Below are positions 9,648 through 19,800 of a DNA stretch of 64,000 nt, piece after piece (positions within the stretch are counted from its first letter, which is position 1; each line of letters starts with the position of its first letter). The notes under the pieces are model-generated. The model was given only the letters and a program-made list of their open reading frames with translations, was not told the DNA's origin and did no database searches. Source of the stretch: Flagellimonas nanhaiensis (GTDB lineage Bacteria; Bacteroidota; Bacteroidia; Flavobacteriales; Flavobacteriaceae); contig NZ_QTJX01000002.1 in NCBI RefSeq assembly GCF_003382275.1, positions 1,116,001 to 1,180,000 on the forward strand. Direction: 5' to 3'. The position numbers and the translations under genes are program-made.

Positions 9648-10481
9648 ATGAAAATTTTAAAAACTATTTTTATCGCTTCGGCGATGAGTATGCTAGTGTC
9701 CTCATGTTACCACGACACCGTATGGGTATCCGATGAAATCTCTACCCGATACTACGATTTTGACAACATTACATCTTTACAGGTGGCCACGGATTTTAAG
9801 GCTTATGTTACCTTTTCCGATACAGAAGAAAGTGTATCCATACGAGCCAATGACAATCTATTTTCAAAAATGGATGTGTACATGGAAGGCAGAAAGCTGG
9901 TGGTGAAAATCGAGAACAATGTCAATATAAAGGGAAGAGAGACCTTGAACCTTTATGTTACCACCAGGAATATCAATAGATTCAAAGCTTCTTCCGATGC
10001 TTCCATCTTTCTGGAAACGCCACTCAGCACCAACGACGTTGTTGTTGAGTTGAGCTCTGATGCCTATTTTGAAGGAGATATTACAACCGATAATTTTGAG
10101 TTTAGGGCTACTTCGGACAGTGAAGCATTGTTTTATGTTGATACCAGGGATGCTTACATGGACCTTTCTTCAGATGCTTATCTGAGAGGGGAGTCAATCA
10201 TAGATGATGCAACAATTAGGCTTTCTTCGGGCGCCATTGTTGACCTTAGTGGCTCTGTCAACGATTTGGAAGCTACCATGTCCTCGGATAGTGAACTAAA
10301 GGATTATGGGCTCCAGGTAGAAGACCTTGAAATTGAACTAACATCCGGTAGTGATGCCTACCTTACGGCAAACCAAACCATTGATGTTACGGCCAACTCT
10401 GGCGGTACACTGTATTATAGAGGTAATGCCGAAATAGTACTTCAAAGGCTGTCCAGTGGCGGAAGGGTGATCAAGGATTAG
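9648..10481 (+). CDS. DUF2807/GIN-domain lipoprotein
   Basis: 277 residues from the ATG at 9648, which gives a lipoprotein signal peptide with lipobox SMLVSSC. The mature region has the head-GIN domain pattern of DUF2807 (YDFDNITSLQVATDFKAYVTF, NLYVTTRNINRFKASSDASI, then SSDAY/SSGAI turns), a right-handed beta-solenoid fold found in secreted Bacteroidota proteins. It lies downstream of the ECF/DUF4097 genes, and proteins of the two beta-solenoid families often cluster together. Function unknown; membrane attachment is predicted from the lipobox. Confidence 0.85.
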   Translation: MKILKTIFIASAMSMLVSSCYHDTVWVSDEISTRYYDFDNITSLQVATDFKAYVTFSDTEESVSIRANDNLFSKMDVYMEGRKLVVKIENNVNIKGRETLNLYVTTRNINRFKASSDASIFLETPLSTNDVVVELSSDAYFEGDITTDNFEFRATSDSEALFYVDTRDAYMDLSSDAYLRGESIIDDATIRLSSGAIVDLSGSVNDLEATMSSDSELKDYGLQVEDLEIELTSGSDAYLTANQTIDVTANSGGTLYYRGNAEIVLQRLSSGGRVIKD

Positions 10482-10571
10482 TCGAGGGGTATAACTTGTT
10501 GATTGCCAGTATCACGATTTTGACGATGTCTTGAGGGAAAACCCATAACTTTGGGTCTGAAAAGGTGGATT

Positions 10572-11150
10572 ATGGAACGTAATGAGTTATACCCTATTTT
10601 TTTAAAGGTTTCAAACCTGAGTGTACTTATCGTAGGCGGGGGGAATGTAGGTCTGGAAAAACTGGGTTTTTTGTTGAAATCGAGTCCCAATGCCAAGGTA
10701 CAACTATTGGCCAAGGATTTTTTGCCCGAAACTTTGAAGTTGGCCCAGGACCATGGAGTGGAAATTACGGAGAGCCCCTATCATAAAGATTTTTTGAAAG
10801 GAAAGCATATGGTGATTGCCTGCACGGATGATGAGCAAGTGAACAAAGAGATTTATCTGGATTGCAGGGAGCAGAACACTTTGGTGAATGTTGCGGATAA
10901 CCCACCATTATGTGATTTTTATATGGGAGGTATTGTTACCAAGGGCAACGTAAAAGTGGCCATTTCTACCAATGGAAAATCTCCGACCACTGCTAAAAGG
11001 CTTCGACAATTCTTCGAAGAAGTAATACCTGAGAACATAGACGACTTGGTAAAGAATTTGAACGAATACCGAAAGACCCTAAAAGGAGATTTTCAGGAAA
11101 AAGTTGAAGCCCTCAATGAGTTTACAAAGAGCTTGGTAGAAAAAAAATAA
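10572..11150 (+). CDS. Precorrin-2 dehydrogenase / sirohydrochlorin ferrochelatase-type protein
   Basis: 192 residues from the ATG at 10572; the frame opens at 10551 but the ATG matches the usual start MERNELYPIFLKV. An NAD-binding Rossmann motif (VLIVGGGNVGLEKLGFLL) lies at about 15-32, and VNVADNPPLCDFYMGGIVTKGNVKVAISTNGKSP is the family's substrate-site region. It corresponds to the Met8p or CysG N-terminal module, which oxidises precorrin-2 and inserts iron to make siroheme for sulfite and nitrite reductases. No methyltransferase part is present, as is normal in Bacteroidota. No sulfur-assimilation gene is adjacent. It is convergent with the LytTR gene. Confidence 0.9.
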   Translation: MERNELYPIFLKVSNLSVLIVGGGNVGLEKLGFLLKSSPNAKVQLLAKDFLPETLKLAQDHGVEITESPYHKDFLKGKHMVIACTDDEQVNKEIYLDCREQNTLVNVADNPPLCDFYMGGIVTKGNVKVAISTNGKSPTTAKRLRQFFEEVIPENIDDLVKNLNEYRKTLKGDFQEKVEALNEFTKSLVEKK

Positions 11151-11199
11151 CAAATTCAACTTTGAGTAAATTGGTGCCTCTCTTGCTCAGATGAATGGG

Positions 11200-11952
11200 T
11201 TAAAGTCGTCTCATGGCATCTATTAGGTCCTCTTTTTTCCTTGGTGAAATACTAACGTGCATATCATTGCTCATTATAATGTAACCACCATCGGATTTAA
11301 TGTATTTTTTTACTTCATTGAGATTGATCAAATAACTGTTATGTACCCTCATAAACTGTTGGTCAGATAGTAAATTTTCATACTCCTTTAGGTGTTTGCT
11401 TACTAAGAGGGTGCTTTTATCCTTTAGGATAAAAGAGGTATAGGAACCATCTGCTTTACAAAGAATGATATCTTCTATTGCTATAAACTCCATGCCGGCT
11501 GTGGTGGCCAGACATATTTTTTCCTGCTTGTTGCCACCTCTGGATAAACTGTGCATCAAAGTGTCAATTTGCTGCCGATAAACATTGGTGTCCATACGAT
11601 TTCTGGCTTTCTCAACTGCTTCTTGTAATTCAATTAGATCGATGGGTTTCAACAGATAATCCAAAGAACTGAACTTAATGGCTTTTATGGCATATTTTTC
11701 AAAAGCTGTGGTAAAAATAACCTCAAAGCTGGGTTCTTTTACTTGTTCCAGAACATCGAACCCCATGCCGGGCTGAAGCTCAATATCCAGAAAAACAACA
11801 TCTGGGCTATAAACCGACAATACTTTCACAGCCTCTTTAACGGAACTGGCGGTTGCTATTACTTTTACATCCTTGCAAAATTCCTCAAGCATGGATTTCA
11901 ATGTTTCTCTACTATGTTTCTCGTCCTCAATTATTATTACTTTCAAAGTCAT
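11200..11952 (-). CDS. LytTR-family response regulator (orphan)
   Basis: 250 residues. A receiver domain (about 1-120) has an acidic pocket (E9, D10), phospho-acceptor D56 in VVFLDIE and K102 in YLLKPI. A LytTR DNA-binding domain fills about 145-250 (FIAIEDIILCKADGSYT, FMRVHNSYLINLNEVKKYI). It should bind DNA when phosphorylated by a LytS-type kinase, but no kinase gene is adjacent, unlike the second LytTR gene at 53917. About 670 bp of apparently non-coding DNA lies upstream and may carry its targets. Confidence 0.93.
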   Translation of the reverse strand: MTLKVIIIEDEKHSRETLKSMLEEFCKDVKVIATASSVKEAVKVLSVYSPDVVFLDIELQPGMGFDVLEQVKEPSFEVIFTTAFEKYAIKAIKFSSLDYLLKPIDLIELQEAVEKARNRMDTNVYRQQIDTLMHSLSRGGNKQEKICLATTAGMEFIAIEDIILCKADGSYTSFILKDKSTLLVSKHLKEYENLLSDQQFMRVHNSYLINLNEVKKYIKSDGGYIIMSNDMHVSISPRKKEDLIDAMRRL

Positions 11953-12626
11953 GCTGTTTCGTTTAATGTTTCATGAATGCGGATTATTGCTTTGGTACGT
12001 CTTATTTTAAGTCTGAATCAGATTGGCCCATAATATTGATGTTGTTTTGCGGATTATGATTTGATAGGTGTTCCCAGTCTTATCTCTGCTATTTCGGTTC
12101 CTGTCTAGACTTTTCTTGCTTTTTCTTTTCATATAGCTTTTAGGTTAATGAAACTTCTCGAGCAAATTTACTAAACAGATTAGCCGTTTTTTTCGTGTTA
12201 CCAGCCAATAATTTGAAAATAAATGGATAATACTATTTGCTGTTGGAGCAGGACAATTTGATGAAGTTTTTACCATTTCACGTTAGGGAGGCACGAGCCA
12301 TTTTGGGTTTACCATAGGTTTGATAGGATAGTGTTTTAGATGGAACTTGGACAGGACAGTCTTCCATACTCATAATCCGCCAATTTAATGACAGCTCAAA
12401 AATGAACGGTTGATAGGTTGCTAAGAATCTTAATTTAGGAAATATTTTTATTTACTGATGAAAAGTTACCAAACTTCATTGAAACCAAATATTTTCATGG
12501 GGTTTTTCATCTAAGTGAAAAATGAATTTTCCCACTCTTAAGATAAAAGTGCTTAACTACTTCAAGAGTTTTTCAACACTAAATGATTTCATTAAACCTG
12601 TGGGGGTGTTTTTTTGAGGTTTTATC
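11953..12626. other. Gene-free stretch upstream of the orphan LytTR gene
   Basis: I find no convincing gene here. The 9-mer GCGGATTAT occurs at 11979-11987 and 12049-12057 (exactly 70 bp apart), and its reverse complement ATAATCCGC at 12372-12380. The region otherwise is AT-rich with no clear hairpin. It probably contains the promoter of the LytTR gene. Confidence 0.4.
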
Positions 12627-12950
12627 TCAATATTGCAACCAATATGTGTAATATTTAAACTGAGATTCCATTGGATATTTACCAAAGGCAAACATTAAAT
12701 CAAGAAATATATGTACCAATAGATTGGGAAAGGATATTCCATGAGATCCATATGATTTGTAATAGGATTTCAGGAGTTTTACAATATTGTTGAATATAAC
12801 CCACCACATTGTTAATTGCAAAGCCAGTGCACAGCATAACCCCATACTTGCTTTTGACTTAGTCAAATAAGATACTTGTGGCGGGTTTTTATAATATTCA
12901 TGTACTCTTTTTGTTTTTGCCCATAAGTCTTGGGGCTGCAATATCCCCAT
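12627..12950 (-). CDS. Unrecognised ORF, possible small membrane protein or gene remnant
   Basis: 107 residues starting MGILQPQDLWAKTKRVHEYY, with two hydrophobic stretches (LCCALALQLTMWWVIFNNIV and LLVHIFLDLMFAFG). It could be a two-helix membrane protein, a fragment of a larger gene, or a chance frame in AT-rich DNA. No neighbour supports it. No family is recognised. Confidence 0.25.
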   Translation of the reverse strand: MGILQPQDLWAKTKRVHEYYKNPPQVSYLTKSKASMGLCCALALQLTMWWVIFNNIVKLLKSYYKSYGSHGISFPNLLVHIFLDLMFAFGKYPMESQFKYYTYWLQY

Positions 12951-13348
12951 CGCCAGAACTGAAGATTATGGATGATTAAATCCAATATGCAACCCAAGAC
13001 TATTCTTATTCATTAACCAAGTCTAAAATAAAGGAGTAGATTCAAATCTATTCTTGCAATTTGATGAACACATGGTCTGGATTGATAGAAAGCAGTTGTC
13101 AATTAATAGAAAATGGGATCAATGTTATTATAGCTCAACTTGTAGTTTTTACCTTTTGATAGGAGAATCAAATAGCTAATTGGTATAATATTTTGATAAA
13201 CAACAATTGTAGCTAAGGATAGAAAGCTGTGAAAAAGGAAATCAATTCAAAGCCATCTCATCTTGGAAGAGGATATTGGGGACAATAAATTAATAAAGCT
13301 CTTAAATCAAGATCAATTGAAAAAGTACGATTATGAAAACGTCGGCTA
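12951..13348. other. Non-coding stretch without a recognisable feature
   Basis: No persuasive gene. A short plus-strand frame near 13230-13290 ends in KPSHLGRGYWGQ before a stop and could be a gene remnant, but it is too short to judge. No hairpin with a T-run is visible. Confidence 0.3.
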
Positions 13349-14011
13349 TCAAGGAATTGAGGGTAGGCTATGTTTCTTATGGAAGAAAAGAGCTTCCTTA
13401 GAATTCATTTTCTGTGGAGAAACACTGTTGAAATGTCCTTTGAAATCTATATGTGAGACATTACTGAAATATCCAAGTACGTCTTCATAATCGTTAATGT
13501 TAATATTGGCATTTTGCAGGGCTCTGTATATTCTGGATTTTCGTGTATTACAATTACCGTCAATATCAGATGTATTGTTTTTGGTGTTAATGATAAGTAC
13601 TTTCAATTTGCTTAGGTGCCAGGCAGGAACATAAAAATTGGATACCCCGTCTTTAAGGGATTTAAAAGTAACATATACTTTGCCAATATTTTTGTACACA
13701 TTGGCTGTATATCCAAGTGAGGCATTGTTCAAGGGTAGATGTAAATAAGTATTGTCCGATTCCAAATAAAAAAGGATTGGATTTGTCAATAAGACTTCCT
13801 CCGTGATTTCAGGAACATCCACACATAGCGACCAACTTGGAAGTTGATTTCGAATATCAAAGGATATTAGTTCAACATTGCTTACGTTTAATTTAGTTTT
13901 AAGCTTTTTAGTAGTTTCCAATATGGAAGCCGACTGATTAAACAGCAGAATTGGGTAGCCAATGATTATTGAGGCACATAATAGGGCCCAAATTATGGTC
14001 AATATTTGCAT
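13349..14011 (-). CDS. Hypothetical protein with N-terminal membrane or signal segment
   Basis: 220 residues. An N-terminal hydrophobic segment (about 2-24, ILTIIWALLCASIIIGYPILLF) is followed by a soluble domain with beta-rich segments (NVELISFDIRNQ, VYVTFKSLKDGVSNFYVPAWHL, KVLIINTKNN). This suggests an inner-membrane-anchored or exported protein. I recognise no family. A shorter plus-strand frame overlaps its 3' end (13263-13490), and the minus-strand reading is the more protein-like. Neighbours are not informative. Confidence 0.5.
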   Translation of the reverse strand: MQILTIIWALLCASIIIGYPILLFNQSASILETTKKLKTKLNVSNVELISFDIRNQLPSWSLCVDVPEITEEVLLTNPILFYLESDNTYLHLPLNNASLGYTANVYKNIGKVYVTFKSLKDGVSNFYVPAWHLSKLKVLIINTKNNTSDIDGNCNTRKSRIYRALQNANININDYEDVLGYFSNVSHIDFKGHFNSVSPQKMNSKEALFFHKKHSLPSIP

Positions 14012-14294
14012 AAGTATATTTGTTAAGTTTTGGGAAACTTCTTTTGATTCTTCTACTAAGAAAAAGGTAAATTCTGGATTGATGTCCTATCAATAGATGA
14101 ATGCCTGATTTTGGTTGACGGATACGAACCCATCGATGAAATACGTATTTCATCGGCAAAATACTTTAAGGAAATTCACCGTAATTTGAGTTAAACACAC
14201 TAAAATCCTGAATGCTAAATTGATTGGATAATCATATCAATTTAAACCTGCAATTATACTATTTGCAAGTGATTTATGGAATATAGTGCCCCAA
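14012..14294. other. Intergenic stretch with a perfect 22-bp palindrome and a possible gene fragment
   Basis: Bases 14134-14155 form a perfect 22-bp palindrome with arms CGATGAAATAC and GTATTTCATCG. The palindrome lies inside a plus-strand frame (about 14059-14196, after a TAA and without a normal start codon) whose translation looks coding (KFWIDVLSIDECLILVDGYE, then SSAKYFKEIHRNLS and stop). The frame may be the tail of a broken gene. Confidence 0.4.
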
Positions 14295-14675
14295 TTAGAT
14301 ATCTTTCACCTCGTGCAAATGTTCCAATTGACCAACTACTTTCATAACATCGTAATTGGCAATTTTTCTGGTGCTGTAATTCCTCTTGACATGGTTTACA
14401 TAGGTATGTATTTCCAGAGTATAGTAGTTTTCCAATTCAAATATTGGGTTTTTTTCTAATTCAATATTTTCAGTATTGGCATTGTTTCCATACGATCTGG
14501 CATGATAAACAATTTTAAAACTGTTGTTTTTGCCATCAATCCATTCAATGGTAACTTCAATAAAATCATTCATTCTTTCTCTGAGTTTGTAGGTTGCCCG
14601 TCTCGGGATATTTCCAATTTCATACTCCAGTTTTACTAGGTTTAAAATCCATTTTTCAAGAAAATTCTCTTTCAT
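14295..14675 (-). CDS. Hypothetical small protein
   Basis: 126 residues from a clear ATG at 14675. It is soluble and charged with no signal peptide (MKENFLEKWILNLVKLEYEI, then WIDGKNNSFKIVYHARSYG). An alternating strand pattern is seen in the middle and a helical end (DVMKVVGQLEHLHEVKDI). No family recognised; flanking genes are unrelated. The composition and intact start support a real gene. Confidence 0.5.
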   Translation of the reverse strand: MKENFLEKWILNLVKLEYEIGNIPRRATYKLRERMNDFIEVTIEWIDGKNNSFKIVYHARSYGNNANTENIELEKNPIFELENYYTLEIHTYVNHVKRNYSTRKIANYDVMKVVGQLEHLHEVKDI

Positions 14676-14905
14676 TTTAATAGGTTTTCGGGTGTTTTGA
14701 TTTGGGCCTACTAATAGGCATTCTTATTTGTCCATGAGGCTGTACAAACGAGGATGATAAATTGGGTTCCCATTTCTTGGTTTTAACACATATTATTGTG
14801 TCAAATCCAAGGTGGCTCTGGGAAGAAGCTGTGGAGATTGATAGAGGCTAATTTATTTTTACTGTCTGCATTTGAGGCCGTATGAGCATGACAGTAGTTT
14901 CTTTT

Positions 14906-15913
14906 TTAATTCATATGAAGAAGGTCTTTTAACCAATTGATTGAATTTTCCCTGGCAAGTTGACTTTGTTCAACTCCTTCAAAGTCAAAACCATGACCGA
15001 CACCTTGATACAAATTTAATTCTACATCATCCCCTTTCTCTTCAAGCAAGTCTATCAAACAAAGTGTGTTTTCTGTAAGATAACCTTCTTCAGGAATTTG
15101 AAATAGCATTGGGGCATATGTTCTATAAATATTTTTATCATATGAATCGTCGCTGCACGCGTTGGTTCCCCAGTATCCATAGCCCATTGAGCCTCCATAA
15201 TAAAAGATTCCTCCGGCAAACCCACTCTCGGGTCTAGGGTCTGGGGGCAATACACCTGAAGAGGTATCATAGGATTTGCCTTCAAAACTTTGATTCCATT
15301 GCCAATCGTTTGGGGTCGTCTTTGTATCATATAAGGTAGCAGCTACTGCACTTGCACCATCCGAAAAACCAAGTAAAGCAATGTCTTTGGCTCGTATTAT
15401 TGAACTACCATCTTCAAACTTTAAATTTTTTAATAATTCCAGGGCAATTGTTGCGTCTTTTGGGCGGATGAATTGGGAACTTATCTTGAAATTGTCTGGA
15501 GCGGTTTTCCATTTTCCGGTCCTCGTGGTCACTCCCCGTCCTGAATAACTGTCAACATAAGCTCCCGCAATACAGTTTTCATCAAATAATTCACGCCATT
15601 CCTTATTTTGTCCCGACATGGTTCCAGTTTTGGAATCATGGTCTTTCCACATGCCATCTGAACCGTGCAGAACAACAACTGCGGGGTAATCCTTGTTATC
15701 ACAATCTTTGGGAAAGGATAGGTAAATGGGCACCTTGTACTTGCCAACGATTGCGTGGATTATTGTGTCACTTGCTGTTTTTTTTATCATAACTTCACCG
15801 CCTTCATACCCGGAAATGAAATTATCATCATCCTTGCTGCAGGAGAATAGGGTAATTGAAATTCCTAAAAGAATAAGTAGGTTGATTTTTCTGGTTTTTG
15901 GGCAACATTTCAT
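14906..15913 (-). CDS. Dienelactone-hydrolase-like alpha/beta hydrolase lipoprotein
   Basis: 335 residues from the ATG at 15913 (the frame opens at a TTG at 15922). The lipoprotein signal peptide has lipobox ITLFSC. The alpha/beta-hydrolase fold shows the first strand and oxyanion region (YPAVVVLHGSDG), a nucleophile elbow GFSDG (Ser, with ALLGFSDGASAVAATLYD) and a late His in GVGHGFDF. This matches the dienelactone hydrolase / acetyl-xylan-esterase-like group, which hydrolyses esters, often in envelope carbohydrate metabolism. The substrate cannot be told. It is followed on the same strand by no close partner, and the PorP-like gene lies just upstream. Confidence 0.85.
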   Translation of the reverse strand: MKCCPKTRKINLLILLGISITLFSCSKDDDNFISGYEGGEVMIKKTASDTIIHAIVGKYKVPIYLSFPKDCDNKDYPAVVVLHGSDGMWKDHDSKTGTMSGQNKEWRELFDENCIAGAYVDSYSGRGVTTRTGKWKTAPDNFKISSQFIRPKDATIALELLKNLKFEDGSSIIRAKDIALLGFSDGASAVAATLYDTKTTPNDWQWNQSFEGKSYDTSSGVLPPDPRPESGFAGGIFYYGGSMGYGYWGTNACSDDSYDKNIYRTYAPMLFQIPEEGYLTENTLCLIDLLEEKGDDVELNLYQGVGHGFDFEGVEQSQLARENSINWLKDLLHMN

Positions 15914-15930
15914 TGTTTTCAATATTTAAA

Positions 15931-16875
15931 TTAATAGGTGCAGGTACAGTTGGAGATTCCTTGAAACAGGTCCAATCCCAACGTTACTACATGTGTTCCG
16001 TTTGAATATCCTAGAAGCTCGTTCATTATGATTTGATAGGAATATCCAAAGTAAAAATTATCTTTTTTGAGCCCAATTATGGGTGCCATATAGAGTGGAT
16101 TTCCGAGCTGGTCATTTAAAAAACGATATGTGAAACCAGCATAGTAGTAATCCAGAAAATCGTACCATCTAAATTTTGTGTTGATATCTGTTACTGACCG
16201 ACTGTCATTTTCAAAATATTGAACAAAAACAGATGGCTCAATTTCAAAATCATCCCGCTTACTTTTTCTGAATTTGTATCCAGAATATAAATAGTAGTTC
16301 CTTAAGACGTTGGGCTCAAAAATGGGATTGAACTTTTTGAAATCTTTGTTTAAGATGTTGGCAACATTTAAACTAAGATAAAAACCAGCTCTTCGGTATA
16401 GGGCGCCCAAATCAAAATTCGGGTTACTGGATGCACGATCATTCACCACAGCCAAATCATTGTTGTCCTCAAAGTTTTCTATGTCGATTCTAAACTGATT
16501 CAGATTAAAAGACAGAGCGAAAGAAAAAAAGTGATTTTCATATTTATCGATAGTTAAGTGATGCGCAAAGGAAATTTTACTGCCCCGCTGTTTTGTTTCA
16601 CCATTGGAATCATTGTACAATACCATTCCAATGCCAGATCGATTTCCCAATCGAACATCAGCGGATAGTGATTGAGTGTCTGGGGCATCTTTTATACCGG
16701 TCCATTGTGTAACCCCATTCATTCTAACTTTTACATAATTCCCAATCCCGGAAAAGGAGGGTGACATTAAGAAAGGATTGTCAGAAAGATATTGTGATAA
16801 TTGGGGAACGGTCAATTCCTGTGACCTTACTGTCAATATGTTCATTATGATCAAGAAACCTATTACCTTTTTCAT
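15931..16875 (-). CDS. PorP/SprF family type IX secretion membrane protein (second copy)
   Basis: 314 residues from the ATG at 16875, which gives a signal peptide (MKKVIGFLIIMNILTVRSQ); the frame is open to 16929 inside the preceding gene. The family start region reads LTVPQLSQYLSDNPFLMSPSFSG, a diverged version of the PorP/SprF signature seen in the other copy (here SQYLSDNPFLMSPSFSG instead of TQYMYNTLSVNPAYAG). The remaining sequence has outer-membrane strand patterns. It overlaps nothing but starts five bases before the giant T9SS protein gene stop, so the pair is co-transcribed. The expected role is export or anchoring of that protein. Confidence 0.88.
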   Translation of the reverse strand: MKKVIGFLIIMNILTVRSQELTVPQLSQYLSDNPFLMSPSFSGIGNYVKVRMNGVTQWTGIKDAPDTQSLSADVRLGNRSGIGMVLYNDSNGETKQRGSKISFAHHLTIDKYENHFFSFALSFNLNQFRIDIENFEDNNDLAVVNDRASSNPNFDLGALYRRAGFYLSLNVANILNKDFKKFNPIFEPNVLRNYYLYSGYKFRKSKRDDFEIEPSVFVQYFENDSRSVTDINTKFRWYDFLDYYYAGFTYRFLNDQLGNPLYMAPIIGLKKDNFYFGYSYQIIMNELLGYSNGTHVVTLGLDLFQGISNCTCTY

Positions 16876-16879
16876 TGTT

Positions 16880-19800
16880 TTATCTATATAGGGTGAAGTG
16901 TCCAACAAACTCTCGACCAGAACCATCATATAACCTCACTATGTACCAATAATCCCCTGAAGGCAAGGCCTTGGATTCATAATATCCGTCCCAGCCTTTG
17001 TCCAATGGCCCCATTAATTTTATTTTTCTTCCATATCGATCGAAAATGTATGTTTCGATGTTGGGAAAAAGCTCCATGTTTTTAGGTTTCCAGAAATCAT
17101 TTTGACCATCCCTGTTTGGAGTAAAGAAATTGGGTATCGAAATGTCCACTAGATTCATTGCAATGGTTGTAGAAATCTCACATCCTTTACTGTCGATTAC
17201 AGTAACACCAAATGTCCCGCTTCTTGTGATGGTATAAGTGTTTGAAGAACTTCCGTTGTTATTTTCAAAATAGAAAGTATATGGGGGGAAACCGCCACTA
17301 ACATTGGCCGTTATTTGGTTTACGTAGTCGTTGGTTAAACTCAAATTCAAAGTGGCAATTTCCTCTATGGAAAATGGAATCTCTACAATGCACCCATTAT
17401 TGTGCATTATGGACAAACTATGATTACCAGCGCTGATATTCTCAAAATCAGGACTCAATACAAAGTCATTTGGATTTGTTGAATCTAGAGCATAAAGAAC
17501 ATCATTGACTATACTTGGATCGAACAAATTGACAGAAATACTATTTGAAGGAAGACTGGACACGCAGAAATACATAGGTTCTACAGACGCTTCAAGATTC
17601 AGGCCTCCAGGTAAGATTTCAAATTCAGTTACAGAGATACATCCACTGTTGTCTATAATGGTCAACTCATAGTTTCCAGATGATAAATTGTCTATAACAA
17701 AAGAATTGTTGGGGAATACCATAGGTGCTATCGAATTCAACTGTACGGTTAAAGGCAATCCAGTTGTATTTGCGTCTATTGTTACAGAACCGTCTCCACT
17801 TTCCCAACAAGTCTCATCTTGTATGTTTGTTGATATATCAAATCCTGTTATGGTGACCTCGAAGGAGTTCTCGGTGTCTGGGCAGCTTCCGGTCCCCGGG
17901 CTGAAGACGTACAGGGTGGCGGTGGCGGCGATGTTGTCGCCTGCCGAGAGGGCGTTGCCCCCTCCGTTGGGCGCATCGAAATAGGCGCCGTTGGCCAGTG
18001 GGGGGAGGATGTAGGAGTCACAGCTCTCGACATCGGCCGGTGCGTCGGCCATTGGGGTGCTGTTTATGGTGACCTCGAAGGAGTTCTCGGTGTCTGGGCA
18101 GCTTCCGGTCCCCGGGCTGAAGACGTACAGGGTGGCGGTGGCGGCGATGTTGTCGCCTGCCGAGAGGGCGTTGCCCCCTCCGTTGGGCGCATCGAAATAG
18201 GCGCCGTTGGCCAGTGGGGGGAGGATGTAGGAGTCACAGCTCTCGACATCGGCCGGTGCGTCGGCCATTGGGGTGCTGTTTATGGTGACCTCGAAGGAGT
18301 TCTCGGTGTCTGGGCAGCTTCCGGTCCCCGGGCTGAAGACGTACAGGGTGGCGGTGGCGGTGATGTTGTCGCCTGCCGAGAGGGCGTTGCCCCCTCCGTT
18401 GGGCGCATCGAAATAGGCGCCGTTGGCCAATGGGGGGAGGATGTAGGAGTCACAGCTCTCGACATCGGCCGGTGCGTCGGCCATTGGGGTTTGACTTATT
18501 ATTACTGTAACTGTGGCAGAATCGTCGAGGCATGGGGATGGGGCGATTGGGGTAATAGTGTATGTGAAGTTATACATGCCTGCTGGGATTCCCATGAAAT
18601 CAACGTTGGAAGGGTCCATCAAATCGACTCCCGTTCCATCACTATCTACCCAATTGCCTCCTGGGTCTGGTGTCCCGCTAAGACTTGTGAACAAATTAAT
18701 AGGAGGATCATTGACACAGATATTGACAATATTGGCACCCCCTGCATCAGGAGAAGTATAAACATTTATTGTTTGGATAAGATCAGTGAAGTTGCCAGAG
18801 GTGTCAGATATTCTATAGGTTCGAGTAATAATTTCAGGATTGGTGCCGCCAAGTGAAAAATCTACTATATGTGTTACTGTATCTACAGCACAATTATCAT
18901 CCAAATTATATACGTCAGCAGTATTGACAGGAGGAACTACATCACAAACATTGACATCATCAATGCTTCCACTAGGCGGCGTAAAATCACCATAACCAAT
19001 AGTAAACACTTCTCCATTTTCAAAATCTACATTGTGGAACTCTGCAATTCTAGATAAAGCGTCCACAACGGTTGCTTCTATATAGGTAATGGGGCCAGTT
19101 GTAAAATCTCCGTCCCCATCGGTATCTATCATCAAATAGAGCGCACAGTCTGGAATTATAGTGATATTGGATCCTGAAAGCTCTATACTTACATTTACTC
19201 CTGAAATTGGTGTAACCCCTACAGAAAATGTTTTTTGGATCTTCCATTCCCTCGAAATTCTTTCCGTTACTGTTCCTAATGGAAGCTCAACATTTGTGGA
19301 GGATAAACTGGCATGGTCGTTTCCCCAGAGCAAGTAATTGTGTTCTCGGGGATTTGTAAATGGAGAGGCATCGATTGCCGTTCTAGTATCATCAAGATTG
19401 TCCGTGATAAAATCGGTATTCGTAGACATTGTGACAATAGCTTCGGTATTGACACTTTTTGAAATACGCTGGTATAGGTTATATCTCAATCTGTTTCCCC
19501 CAGGAACATCATAAAATCTGTCTTTTCCAATACCTGCAATATCATAATTGTAGGGATTGGCCAAATCAAAATCCCAAATAACTGTACCATCTGCAGCCAA
19601 ATAATTATAGGATGTGTTTCCGTTTACGCTTCCAAGGCCTCCTGCTCCGTTAAGGGTGATGCCGTATTTGACTGCTAAATAACTTTCCATTCTTTGGATG
19701 TGGTTGGCATCTGTAATACCATCCATCAACATTACTTCTGCTATGTGTCCGTCCAGATTACTTGGGTCTGTAAACCCGAGTCCATCGGTGTCATTGAAGT

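Noticed and set aside
12301-12330. Possible GntR-type operator in TTTACCATAGGTTTGA
   Set aside because: It lacks the TTGGTYAACCAA palindrome and 13-bp tandem form seen at the three real sites.
13263-13490. 75-residue plus-strand frame
   Set aside because: It overlaps the better 220-residue minus-strand gene and has no recognisable feature.
17849-18490. CRISPR-like regular repeats
   Set aside because: The period is 216 bp, there are no unique spacers, and the repeats are in frame inside a large gene.
18491-18856. 121-residue plus-strand frame
   Set aside because: It is a shadow of the giant T9SS protein on the other strand.
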